In this document: positions 1 through 6,390 of the stretch, piece after piece
Position numbering within the stretch: the first letter of the stretch is position 1
Layout of the letters: each line of letters begins with the position of its first letter
NCBI GenBank assembly: GCA_910578995.1
Contig: CAJTSY010000004.1
Location: forward strand, 44,886-60,887
Source: an uncultured Acetatifactor sp.
GTDB lineage: Bacteria; Bacillota; Clostridia; Lachnospirales; Lachnospiraceae
Direction: 5' to 3'
DNA: 16,002 nt
Program-made: the position numbers and the translations under genes
Notes under the pieces: model-generated
Seen by the model: only the letters and a program-made list of their open reading frames with translations
Told to the model about the DNA's origin: nothing
The model's database searches: none

Positions 1-57
1 AATAGACCTTAAGATTACAGGGTTCGCGTAGCGGTTCCTGTAATAGACCTTAAGATT
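1..57. repeat. Direct repeat pair flanking a small hairpin
   Basis: AATAGACCTTAAGATT occurs at 1-16 and again at 42-57, a 41-bp offset. Between the copies lies an inverted repeat, ACAGG (17-21) with CCTGT (37-41), and inside it CGC (25-27) with GCG (31-33). The window begins inside the array, so more copies may lie upstream. It is non-coding and sits before spoVAB. It looks like a short palindromic intergenic repeat, but its function is unknown. Confidence 0.7.
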
Positions 58-121
58 CACGGTGCAGGCCTGTCCCTTGATGCACTGGAGGGGGAAGAAA
101 TACAAAAAGGCGGACAATAAG

Positions 122-601
122 ATGGGAATATTTGTTCTGGTATTGGCAGGTGTAAGCTATGGGCTCCTGGCCGCGGCAGGAGTGTTTACCGTACTGGCTG
201 CGGTGGGACTGGTGCCGCGCTTCGCAGGAAAGACCCATACGGCGGAATATGTGTTACTATACGAGGAAATGGTTATTTTCGGCACACTGACAGGATGTGT
301 GTTCAGTGTGTTTTCCAGATACTGCCAGTTCGGGGCCTGGTGGCAGGGGCGGTTTCCCGGGCAGAAGAGGCTGTTGTATGGAATCGGGGGAATCTGGCAG
401 GCTGTATTCGGGTTTTTTGCCGGGATGTTTGTGGGATGCCTGGCCCTGGCCATTGCAGAAATGCTGGACAGCATTCCCATCCTTACCCGGCGTATTTCTT
501 TCCGGCACGGGCTGGGGCTGGCGGTTGTGAGCATGGCGGCCGGAAAGATATGCGGATCCATCCTGTATTTTCTGACGGAACTGCACCGCACAACAGCATG
601 A
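122..601 (+). CDS. spoVAB: Stage V sporulation protein AB (SpoVAB)
   Basis: A 159-residue integral membrane protein of the SpoVA system, which moves Ca-dipicolinate into the forespore and releases it at germination. Hydrophobic segments lie near residues 3-31, 50-64, 86-112 and 129-150. The strings VLAAVGLVPR (25-33) and IAEMLDSIPILTRR (111-124) match the same places in Bacillus SpoVAB (a TVLGIIPR string and an LTEVLNVLPILAKR string, recalled from memory). The start at 122 was chosen because AAGGCGG stands about 8 nt upstream and the first membrane segment follows at once, as in the family. An in-frame ATG at 62 would add 20 charged residues and has no good ribosome binding site. The stop lies 40 nt before spoVAA, so the genes are probably co-transcribed. 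In Bacillus, spoVAB follows spoVAA; here it precedes it. Confidence 0.85.
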   Translation: MGIFVLVLAGVSYGLLAAAGVFTVLAAVGLVPRFAGKTHTAEYVLLYEEMVIFGTLTGCVFSVFSRYCQFGAWWQGRFPGQKRLLYGIGGIWQAVFGFFAGMFVGCLALAIAEMLDSIPILTRRISFRHGLGLAVVSMAAGKICGSILYFLTELHRTTA

Positions 602-641
602 AAAACACAGAGGCGTGCAGTGGTGCAGGAGAGGAGTAGCT

Positions 642-1265
642 ATGGCAAATACGACAGTTTACCTGAAATGTGACAGGAATGTGGAGGTGCAGTCGGAGGA
701 TGTGTTTATGACGGATGTGGGTTCGCTGCGCTGCGCTGACGGAACAGCTGCCGCCAGGCTGAAAGCGCTGAAGGTGCACCATTTCGGCAGGGAAGACCCC
801 AGGCGCTGCGTCATCAGCACCCTGAAACTGGTGGAACTGATGGAAAATGCCTGTCCGAATATCAGTGTGGAGATCATCGGGGAAACAGATGTCCTGGTGG
901 AGATGGTCAGTGTGGACAGGCATAAGGGGTGGCAGCAGTGGCTGAAATGCGCGCTGGTGTGCCTGGTGAGTTTTTTTGGCACTGCATTCACCATCATGGC
1001 ATATCACAATGATGTAGGTATTAATGATATTTTTACTGAAATATACCGGATGGTGATGAACCGGGAACCTCAGGGGCTGAATATCCTGGAAGTATCTTAT
1101 TCCGTGGGTCTGGCGGCGGGGATTATTATTTTCTTTAATCATGTGGGCGGCAGGAGGCTGACCAAGGATCCCACCCCCATCGAGGTGGCCATGCGCAATT
1201 ACGAAGAGGACGTGGACAAGGCGCTGATTGCCACAGCCGGAAGAGAGGGGAAGGAGCAGGAGTAA
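642..1265 (+). CDS. spoVAA: Stage V sporulation protein AA (SpoVAA)
   Basis: A 207-residue protein, close to the length of Bacillus SpoVAA. A soluble N-terminal domain (about 1-98) is followed by membrane segments near 101-121 and 150-168 and a short cytoplasmic tail. Family strings are visible: IMAYHNDVGINDIFTEIYRM (118-137), the YSVGLAAGIIIFFNHV segment (153-168), and DPTPIEVAMRNYEEDVD (176-192). Start: ATG at 642 preceded by AGGAGAGGAG at about 627-636; an upstream in-frame start at 615 lacks a comparable site. SpoVAA is the accessory subunit of the spore SpoVA channel and is present in Bacilli and some Clostridia. It lies between spoVAB and spoVAC. Identification is firm at family level; the operon order is unusual. 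Confidence 0.87.
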   Translation: MANTTVYLKCDRNVEVQSEDVFMTDVGSLRCADGTAAARLKALKVHHFGREDPRRCVISTLKLVELMENACPNISVEIIGETDVLVEMVSVDRHKGWQQWLKCALVCLVSFFGTAFTIMAYHNDVGINDIFTEIYRMVMNREPQGLNILEVSYSVGLAAGIIIFFNHVGGRRLTKDPTPIEVAMRNYEEDVDKALIATAGREGKEQE

Positions 1266-1340
1266 ACAGAAGTCAGGGCGTTCCAAAGTGCGGCCGGCAG
1301 GGCTGTACAGCGGATGGACGACGGATTAGGAGGTGTAAAG

Positions 1341-1814
1341 ATGCAGGGGACAGAAGAAGATAAGAAAGCAAAGCAAAAAGAGTATGAAAAATATGTGAAA
1401 GAGGTGACGCCCACTCATAATTTGTGGGTGCAGATGCTGAAGGCGTTTGTCACAGGGGGTATCATCTGCTGTATAGGACAGTTTATTCTGGACTGTGCAG
1501 GAAGCGCAGGACTGGATAAGCAGTCTTCCGCAAGCTGGTGCTCTCTCCTGCTGGTACTGGCATCCGTGCTGCTCACGGGGTTTGGGATTTATCCGAAGAT
1601 TGTGAAGTGGGGCGGAGCGGGGGCCCTGGTGCCCATCACCGGATTTGCCAACTCTGTGGCGGCTCCGGCTATCGAGTACAAGGCGGAGGGGCAGGTCTTC
1701 GGGATCGGATGTAAGATTTTCACCATTGCCGGGCCGGTGATTTTGTATGGGATATTTTCCAGCTGGGTGTTGGGGCTGATTTATTGGGCAGGAAAAATAT
1801 TGGGATTTTTTTGA
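1341..1814 (+). CDS. spoVAC: Stage V sporulation protein AC (SpoVAC)
   Basis: A 157-residue membrane protein. A charged N-terminus (1-28) is followed by hydrophobic segments near 31-51, 66-84, 124-146 and 140-155. The hallmark string GGAGALVPITGFANSVAAPA (91-110) and the following E-x-KAEG are highly characteristic of SpoVAC/SpoVAE-type subunits. In Bacillus, SpoVAC is reported to behave as a mechanosensitive channel needed for dipicolinate release. Start: ATG at 1341, with AGGAGGT at 1328-1334, 6 nt upstream. It lies 75 nt after spoVAA and is the last gene before a terminator (1849-1901). spoVAD, which normally follows spoVAC, is not here; the next protein gene is a recombinase about 760 bp away. 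Confidence 0.93.
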   Translation: MQGTEEDKKAKQKEYEKYVKEVTPTHNLWVQMLKAFVTGGIICCIGQFILDCAGSAGLDKQSSASWCSLLLVLASVLLTGFGIYPKIVKWGGAGALVPITGFANSVAAPAIEYKAEGQVFGIGCKIFTIAGPVILYGIFSSWVLGLIYWAGKILGFF

Positions 1815-1848
1815 TGAGAGCAGAAAAAGCATAAAGGAAAATGCTGTG

Positions 1849-1901
1849 AGCAGGGTAACGAATGGAAAGAGTTCCAGGGAAGTTCGTTGGCCTGCTTTTT
1901 T
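1849..1901 (+). terminator. Rho-independent terminator of the spoVA genes
   Basis: The stem is AGCAGG (1849-1854) with CCTGCT (1891-1896), continued by AACGAA (1857-1862) with TTCGTT (1883-1888). One mismatch and one G-T pair lie between the two parts. An inner perfect hairpin, TGGAA-AGAG-TTCCA, occupies 1863-1876. The stem runs directly into a T tract ending at 1901. It sits 35 nt after the spoVAC stop, so the transcript ends without spoVAD. Confidence 0.85.
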
Positions 1902-1932
1902 GCATGGCAGGAAACTGATAGAAGTTAAGTTG

Positions 1933-1962
1933 TTGCAAAAACCAGTGCCGCCATGCTATAAT
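1933..1962 (+). promoter_or_regulatory. Strong sigma-A-type promoter with extended -10
   Basis: TTGCAA (1933-1938), an 18-nt spacer and a perfect TATAAT (1957-1962) preceded by TGC (1954-1956), giving an extended -10. Transcription would start near 1969-1971. The downstream region holds hairpins rather than a credible protein gene, so the promoter most likely drives a non-coding RNA. Confidence 0.75.
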
Positions 1963-1968
1963 GTCTAC

Positions 1969-2238
1969 GCAATAAATACCAGATGCAGAAGGGTATTTAA
2001 CCCCATGGATATGTCATGGGAAAGAGCTGCCTGATGGCGGATGAGCGACTGCTGATCATCGGCAGCAGTCTGTCGGTTATTGATTACAGCAGGCAGCTGG
2101 GTTTCATTGTTATCGTCAAGATTTAAAATGCCGTCCGGACGGCGCAGGTTTATTGATTCATAACAGATGCCGTTTATACATAAGACCGCCACAATTGATC
2201 AACCTGTTTCGGGCAGGGATACATATGGCGGCCTTTTG
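1969..2238 (+). ncRNA. Candidate standalone structured RNA (possibly raiA-motif-like)
   Basis: A stretch of about 270 nt between a strong promoter and a weak terminator contains several perfect stems in order. They are TAAATACC (1973-1980) with GGTATTTA (1992-1999); CCCATG (2002-2007) with CATGGG (2015-2020); AGCTGCCTG (2025-2033) with CAGGCAGCT (2090-2098), which encloses GACTGCTG (2047-2054) with CAGCAGTC (2063-2070); the palindrome GCCGTCCGGACGGC (2130-2143); and a 3' stem CCGCCA (2186-2191) with TGGCGG (2226-2231). No start codon with a good ribosome binding site opens a convincing gene here on either strand. Length, promoter and isolation from a downstream gene fit a trans-acting structured RNA. 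The raiA motif of Firmicutes, which has this size range, is one candidate from memory, but this assignment is a guess and needs a covariance-model search. I see no signature of tmRNA, RNase P, SRP RNA or a T-box. Confidence 0.6.
2184..2237 (+). terminator. Weak terminator-like 3' end of the candidate RNA
   Basis: CCGCCA (2186-2191) pairs with TGGCGG (2226-2231). The enclosed loop carries CCTG (2203-2206) with CAGG (2214-2217). Only four T residues follow (2234-2237). This could be a weak intrinsic terminator or simply the closing helix of the RNA. Confidence 0.4.
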
Positions 2239-2469
2239 CAATATTCCATGTCACATTGAAGTTTGGCTTTTTCTGCCACAACATAATGTGATGACTTTCT
2301 TACTTTCATAGATTTGCTTCATCTGAGAAAATCCCAATACAAAAAACATTAATATCCAACCCTCTCCTTTTTTATTTATCGGCATTATTTGAAAATAATT
2401 AATACAATTTCCCTAAAAATTTATTTGGGAGGGGCTTTCCGGGATATGGATTGTCGTGATCCGGCAGTT
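2239..2469. other. AT-rich intergenic stretch, no gene seen
   Basis: About 230 bp between the candidate RNA and the recombinase promoter are visibly richer in A and T than the flanking genes. I found no start codon with a ribosome binding site, no recognisable protein and no strong hairpin. An imperfect CCC...GGG inverted repeat around an AT-rich core lies near 2412-2431. A left attachment site of the recombinase could be here, but no matching partner repeat is visible in the window. Confidence 0.5.
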
Positions 2470-2498
2470 TTGGACTTATGCCGACAAAGCAGTATATG
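2470..2498 (+). promoter_or_regulatory. Probable promoter of the recombinase gene
   Basis: TTGGAC (2470-2475), a 17-nt spacer and TATATG (2493-2498). The leader then runs about 70 nt to the ribosome binding site AAAGGAGG (2563-2570). The match is moderate in both boxes, so this is a suggestion. Confidence 0.4.
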
Positions 2499-2576
2499 AT
2501 TTTTTGTGGTCAATTTTGGGGTAGAAGATTCCGGCCATACAAAGACGCAGGCGGAAGAAAACAAAGGAGGAAAAAA

Positions 2577-3692
2577 ATGGCAAGGCATGGTGAGAATATC
2601 CGGAAAAGAACGGACGGAAGATGGGAAGGCAGATACAAGAGCTTTGACGATGAGAGGCATAAGACAGTGTATCGTTCTGTATACGGCAAGAGTTATGAGG
2701 AAGTAAAGGAAAAACAGGCCCAGCTCAGGCTGGGTATTTCCATCGTTCCGGCGGATGGTAAGGCCGGTACCAATCTTATCTTTGCGCAGATCGCGGAGCA
2801 ATGGCTGACAGAGATTTCGGATAAGCGGAAATACTCGACCCGTGTGAAATATGAAACGGTGTATCGGACGCATCTGGCAGAAGCGGTGGGGAACTGCCAA
2901 ATCTCCGCAGACGGAATTTCTGAAATACAGGCAAAGATTTCTGACCATTTATCGAAGGCGGAGCTGTCAGAAAGTATGCGGAAAAGCGTATACTGCGTTG
3001 CCAACCAGACATTGAATTTCGCCAATCGGAATTATTCGTCTGCCGTTCCCCTGTTGGAAAAGCCACAGACAAAGTACAGGAAAAACCCGATATCTGCCTT
3101 ATCCAGAACAGAACAGGCCAGGCTTGTTACATATCTCTACGGAGAATCGGATAAGTTTCAGGTGGCGGTACTCCTGTGTCTGTATGCAGGACTGCGGTTG
3201 GGGGAGCTGTGCGCGTTAAAATGGAGCGACCTGGATTTTCGGGATCGGACGCTGACAGTGAACCGGACGCTGCAGCGGATCGCTGTGAAGGGACATGCGA
3301 GCAGGACGATTCTGTTGGAAACGGCTCCCAAAAGCGAAAGCTCCCGGCGGGTGATTCCCCTGGCAAAAGAAACGACAGAGCTTCTACAGCAGCTTAAGAA
3401 GGACATGCCTTATGTGTTTGGCGGCGAGAAACCGTTGGAGCCAAGGACGATGCAATACCGATTTAAGAAAATTCTGCAGGAATCCGGAATCGGCAATCGG
3501 AAATTTCACATTCTCAGGCATACGTTCGCGACGAACTGTGTGGAAATCGGTATGGACATAAAATCGTTAAGCGAGATTCTGGGTCATAGCGACGTGAAGA
3601 TTACCCTGAACCGTTATGTTCATCCAACCATGGACTCCAAACGGAAGCAAATGGATTCACTTTCAGGTTTTTATGGTCAGATTTGTGGTTAG
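2577..3692 (+). CDS. Tyrosine recombinase / phage-type integrase
   Basis: A 371-residue site-specific recombinase that would cut and rejoin DNA through a 3'-phosphotyrosine. The N-terminus (IRKRTDGRWEGRY, 8-20) is the arm-type DNA-binding region of Tn916/phage-like integrases. A SAM-like core-binding domain spans about 66-160 and the catalytic domain about 175-365. The catalytic set is complete: Arg207 in AGLRLGE, Lys252 in the beta-hairpin, His311-x-x-Arg314 in HILRH, His337 in GHSDV and Tyr347 in NRYVH. Start: ATG at 2577 with AAAGGAGG 6 nt upstream; the upstream in-frame ATG at 2478 lacks such a site. The length is normal and the gene intact. No excisionase, relaxase or phage structural gene is nearby, so it is either a remnant of an element larger than the window or a resident recombinase. 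Its neighbours are the candidate RNA upstream and the AP2 gene downstream. Confidence 0.95.
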   Translation: MARHGENIRKRTDGRWEGRYKSFDDERHKTVYRSVYGKSYEEVKEKQAQLRLGISIVPADGKAGTNLIFAQIAEQWLTEISDKRKYSTRVKYETVYRTHLAEAVGNCQISADGISEIQAKISDHLSKAELSESMRKSVYCVANQTLNFANRNYSSAVPLLEKPQTKYRKNPISALSRTEQARLVTYLYGESDKFQVAVLLCLYAGLRLGELCALKWSDLDFRDRTLTVNRTLQRIAVKGHASRTILLETAPKSESSRRVIPLAKETTELLQQLKKDMPYVFGGEKPLEPRTMQYRFKKILQESGIGNRKFHILRHTFATNCVEIGMDIKSLSEILGHSDVKITLNRYVHPTMDSKRKQMDSLSGFYGQICG

Positions 3693-3722
3693 GCAGTTTG
3701 AAAAAGGCAGGCTTTCCCGCCC

Positions 3723-3749
3723 TTTCGCAGATGAAGCAAATCTGCGAAA
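3723..3749. repeat. Perfect 10-bp inverted repeat after the recombinase
   Basis: TTTCGCAGAT (3723-3732) and ATCTGCGAAA (3740-3749) are separated by GAAGCAA. It begins 30 bp after the recombinase stop. There is no T tract, so it is not a standard terminator on the plus strand. It could be a transcript-stabilising hairpin, a protein operator or a recombination site. Confidence 0.7.
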
Positions 3750-3809
3750 ACTCCGGTCATTCTTATGATATCTGTTCAGCCGGAATGATGACAGTGCTTT
3801 TTGCCAACA

Positions 3810-3845
3810 AAAGCCGCAGCATCTCTGTCTTTCTGCGGCGGCTTT
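3810..3845 (-). terminator. GC-rich hairpin, possible minus-strand terminator
   Basis: GCCGCAG (3813-3819) pairs with CTGCGGC (3833-3839), or in an alternative register AAAGCCGC (3810-3817) with GCGGCTTT (3838-3845). Read on the minus strand the stem is followed by TTTT, as for a weak intrinsic terminator. On the plus strand it lies in the leader of the AP2 gene and could act as an attenuator or simply stabilise the mRNA. Confidence 0.3.
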
Positions 3846-3877
3846 GGCGGGAGTGGAGACAGACAGGAGCTGATGAC

Positions 3878-4687
3878 ATGATTGAAGTGGGGACTAAGGT
3901 TGGTTTTTTGACCGTGGAGGAGGCTACGGAGCTGAGAAAGGGCGGATATGTTGTCTGGAGGTGCCGCTGCGGCTGCGGCGGGGAGATTCTCTTAGATACG
4001 CGCTGTCTTAAGAGAGGAACTGTGCGGGACTGCGGCTGCCGCTCCAGGACACGGCCGGGACAGCGCGATATTACAGGGGAACGTTTCGGAAAACTGGTGG
4101 CAGTCTCGCCCACCGGAGAGCGCAGCGCCAAGGGAAGTACTATATGGTTCTGCCGTTGCGACTGCGGCAATATGGTGAAGGTGGAACTGGGACAGCTGAT
4201 GGCGGGATATAAAAAAAGCTGCGGATGCTTAAAGCATCCGCCCAGAAAAGATTTTATCGGGAAACGTTTCGGGCAGCTGACTGTGGTGGAATATGCCGGA
4301 AAACGTGCGGGAATGCACAGATGGCGGTGTCGCTGTGACTGCGGAAAGGAGACTGTAGTGGGACAGACGCTGCTTCAGAACGGGAAGACAAAAAGCTGCG
4401 GATGCCTGCAGGCCACGATTTATAAGGAGAATCTGGAACTGGTGGATGGGACATCCGTTGCGATTCTGCGTTCCGTGAAAAACGGACGGCTGTTTAAGAG
4501 CAATACCAGCGGGTATAACGGCGTTTACTATAACAAGAGGGGCGGAAAGTGGGTTGCACAGATTACATTTAAGGGAAAGAAGACGCATCTGGGGAGCTTT
4601 GACAATCTGACGGATGCGGTGAAAGCGAGACAGCGGGCGGAGGAGATATATGACGAGTTCCTTGCACAGTACGGCGAGAATCATTGA
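3878..4687 (+). CDS. Protein with three CxCxCG/CGC zinc modules and an AP2 domain
   Basis: A 269-residue protein, probably DNA binding. Three repeated cysteine modules are visible: C29-x-C31-x-C33 with C52-x-C54; C92-x-C94-x-C96 with C115-x-C117; and C151-x-C153-x-C155 with C174-x-C176. The second and third are each preceded by a G-x-RFG-x-L segment (67-73 and 128-134). This repeat is common in phage-borne proteins. The C-terminus (about 208-256, with SGYNGVYYNKRGGKW and a THLGSFD string) is an AP2-type DNA-binding domain, as found in phage homing endonucleases and integrases. No HNH nuclease motif is present, so it is more likely a DNA-binding factor or domesticated relic. Start: ATG at 3878 with AGGAG 8 nt upstream; the open frame continues upstream to 3683, overlapping the integrase end, but without a ribosome site. 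It ends 24 nt before the regulator gene, suggesting co-transcription. Confidence 0.8.
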   Translation: MIEVGTKVGFLTVEEATELRKGGYVVWRCRCGCGGEILLDTRCLKRGTVRDCGCRSRTRPGQRDITGERFGKLVAVSPTGERSAKGSTIWFCRCDCGNMVKVELGQLMAGYKKSCGCLKHPPRKDFIGKRFGQLTVVEYAGKRAGMHRWRCRCDCGKETVVGQTLLQNGKTKSCGCLQATIYKENLELVDGTSVAILRSVKNGRLFKSNTSGYNGVYYNKRGGKWVAQITFKGKKTHLGSFDNLTDAVKARQRAEEIYDEFLAQYGENH

Positions 4688-4711
4688 GGACGGATAGGGA
4701 GAATAGATGAA

Positions 4712-5899
4712 ATGTGTGCAGACAAGACTGTCAGATTTAAATTGCTTGGTTCTTTTTCCTGCGGAAATGGGGAAAAGGGAGCATGGGAACAGAAATCGGC
4801 ATCAGGCAGGAAGGCTTTGTCCGTTCTTCAGTATTTGCTGATGAACCATACAAGGCCTGTTTCCGCTGAGGAACTTATCGGTGTTTTCTGGTCTGAGCGC
4901 AGCACCAATCCGATCAACGCGCTGCGGGTCATGTTTGTTAAGATCCGCAGATACTTAAAGGAGATGTTTCCCGAACAGGAGAGCGTGATTGTGACATTAC
5001 GGGGGTGCTACACCTTCAATCCGGCGCTCAGGATAGTACTGGACTCTGAAGAGTTTGAACAGGCGTGCATGGAGGCGAGGAAGCAGCCCGGGGAAGCGGC
5101 AGCAGAAGCGCTTTCAGGAGCGTTGTCTCTATATAAAGGAGATTTTCTGGCGGGGAACGACTGCGATTGGGTGCTTTCCACGAGGCGCTATTATCAGACG
5201 CTGTATCTGGATGCGTGCAGGGCTGTACTGCCTCATCTCCAGAAGCAGGAGCGTTGGATGGAGATCGTGTCTGTCTGTGCGTTGGCGCAGAATATTGATT
5301 TTGCAGCCGAGGATTTTGTCTCTTTTCGGATGCAGGCACTGATTTCACTGAACCAACCTGCGCAGGTGGTAGATGAATACAAACAGTTCAGAGAGCGGCT
5401 GTGGGAAGAATTTCAGGTCGCGCCCACAGAGCATGTGGAATGGATCTATGCGTTGGCTCTCGGAATGGGCAGACAGAAGTGGGAAAGCGAAGATATTTTA
5501 AAAATGATGGAGGCGGAAGAAAGTGACAGGAGTGCCTTTTTGTGCAATTTCGAAATATTCAGGAAAATTGTGGCATTGGAGAAACGGCATCTCGATAGGT
5601 CCGGCGGCGTATCTTCCGTGGTGATCGTCAGCCTGGGTAATCGGGTGGTTCCCGCTACGGATGCGAACAGGCTAGAGAAAATCCTGCTGAAATGTCTGCG
5701 GAAAGAGGATCCAGTGAGCAGGCTAGACGAGAAGTCGTATCTTTTGATGCTGACGGAGAGCACTCCGGAGGACGCCGAACTTGTGATGGAGAGGATCTGC
5801 AGGGCGTTTCGCAGGGCATATCCCTCTTCCGGGGCCTGCATTTCCTTCAGGATTGCCTCTCTGGAGGCGAAAGGAAAAAAATATATGGTGAATTCATGA
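4712..5899 (+). CDS. SARP/AfsR-like transcriptional regulator with BTAD domain (first copy)
   Basis: A 395-residue regulator. Residues 6-108 form an OmpR-type winged helix (KLLGSFSCGNG at 10-20, the helix region RKALSVLQYLLMNH at 33-46, the recognition region around NALRVMFVKIRRYLKE at 69-84, wing TLRGCYTFNP at 95-104). Residues 112-255 form a bacterial transcriptional activation (BTAD) domain made of TPR-like helices, with YKGDFLAG at 141-148. The C-terminal part (275-390), with LKCLRKEDPVSRLDEKSYLLML, has the hydrophobic pattern of a degenerate GGDEF-like fold but no GGDEF signature, so cyclase activity is not expected. Start: ATG at 4712 with AGGGAG 10 nt upstream. It resembles the regulator at 12451 in architecture and neighbour. 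It probably controls the surface operon downstream; targets and signal are unknown. Confidence 0.85.
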   Translation: MCADKTVRFKLLGSFSCGNGEKGAWEQKSASGRKALSVLQYLLMNHTRPVSAEELIGVFWSERSTNPINALRVMFVKIRRYLKEMFPEQESVIVTLRGCYTFNPALRIVLDSEEFEQACMEARKQPGEAAAEALSGALSLYKGDFLAGNDCDWVLSTRRYYQTLYLDACRAVLPHLQKQERWMEIVSVCALAQNIDFAAEDFVSFRMQALISLNQPAQVVDEYKQFRERLWEEFQVAPTEHVEWIYALALGMGRQKWESEDILKMMEAEESDRSAFLCNFEIFRKIVALEKRHLDRSGGVSSVVIVSLGNRVVPATDANRLEKILLKCLRKEDPVSRLDEKSYLLMLTESTPEDAELVMERICRAFRRAYPSSGACISFRIASLEAKGKKYMVNS

Positions 5900-5913
5900 A
5901 AAGTAATCTGACT

Positions 5914-5949
5914 GTAATGTGTTTCGGTTAAAGTAAAGGTGAAACTGGA
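5914..5949 (+). promoter_or_regulatory. Leader element shared by both SWQG genes (copy 1)
   Basis: GTAATG (5914-5919), 22 nt, then AAACTGGA (5942-5949), lying 18 nt before the SWQG gene at 5968. The same two words with the same 22-nt gap stand at 13726-13761 before the second SWQG gene, while the intervening bases differ. This suggests a shared binding site or a conserved remnant of duplication. The gap is too long for a sigma-A promoter. Confidence 0.4.
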
Positions 5950-5967
5950 AAGAGAGGTGAAAATGCT

Positions 5968-6345
5968 ATGGAGCTGCGAAGGCAAATGATTCCATGCATG
6001 AGCCGTGAAGCAGTGGTGACGGTCCTTTCTTATGAAGGCGGTATTTTGGACGGGTATTTGCAGCATCCGCGGTTGAAGGAAAAGAAAAGGATACGGAGTT
6101 TGTCCCAGACGGTTCTGCTTTTGGACGATCTGCTGAATCTGGAGGATTGTCCCGGCAGCCCGGTACCATTGGTATCCGGGGGGTGCGGGAGAGAAGAGAA
6201 GAAGGAAGTCTTTCGAATTCAGGTTCTGTTTCGGGAGCACCATTCCTGGCAGGGAAGGCTGATATGGCAGAATGAAAGCCAGGAGGCAGTGTTCAGAAGC
6301 ACTCTGGAATTCATTCAGCTGTTTGACACAATCCTTGGGGAGTAA
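5968..6345 (+). CDS. Small conserved protein with SWQG motif (first copy)
   Basis: A 125-residue soluble protein without signal peptide or membrane segment. I cannot assign a function. The C-terminal half holds FRIQVLFREHHSWQGRLIW (82-100), then a helix ending in FRSTLEFIQLFD (109-120). The protein at 13790 repeats this pattern and also the N-terminal part (SYEGGILDGY here, TYESGSMKGR there), so the two are paralogs. Start: ATG at 5968, with GAGGTG 8 nt upstream; another ATG at 5963 is out of frame and gives only a very short peptide. It follows the SARP regulator by 68 nt and precedes the sortase, exactly as copy 2 follows the second regulator and precedes the signal peptidase. This constant pairing suggests a partner or modulator of the regulator. 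Confidence 0.8.
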   Translation: MELRRQMIPCMSREAVVTVLSYEGGILDGYLQHPRLKEKKRIRSLSQTVLLLDDLLNLEDCPGSPVPLVSGGCGREEKKEVFRIQVLFREHHSWQGRLIWQNESQEAVFRSTLEFIQLFDTILGE

Positions 6346-6390
6346 CCTTTTTACCGTAAACAAAGCATGACGACAAGAAAGGGAAGAGAG

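Noticed and set aside
483..1286. A 267-residue open frame on the minus strand
   Set aside because: It is the antisense shadow of spoVAB and spoVAA, which match their families along their length.
1846..2034. A 62-residue plus-strand frame after spoVAC
   Set aside because: It starts inside the terminator stem, crosses a promoter and has no family resemblance.
1965..2192. A 75-residue minus-strand frame over the RNA candidate
   Set aside because: It has no ribosome site, and the stretch is explained better by a plus-strand promoter and paired stems. It remains the main alternative if the RNA idea fails.
3683..3877. An N-terminal extension of the AP2 gene starting in the recombinase end
   Set aside because: It passes through two hairpins, has no ribosome site, and ATG 3878 has one at proper spacing.
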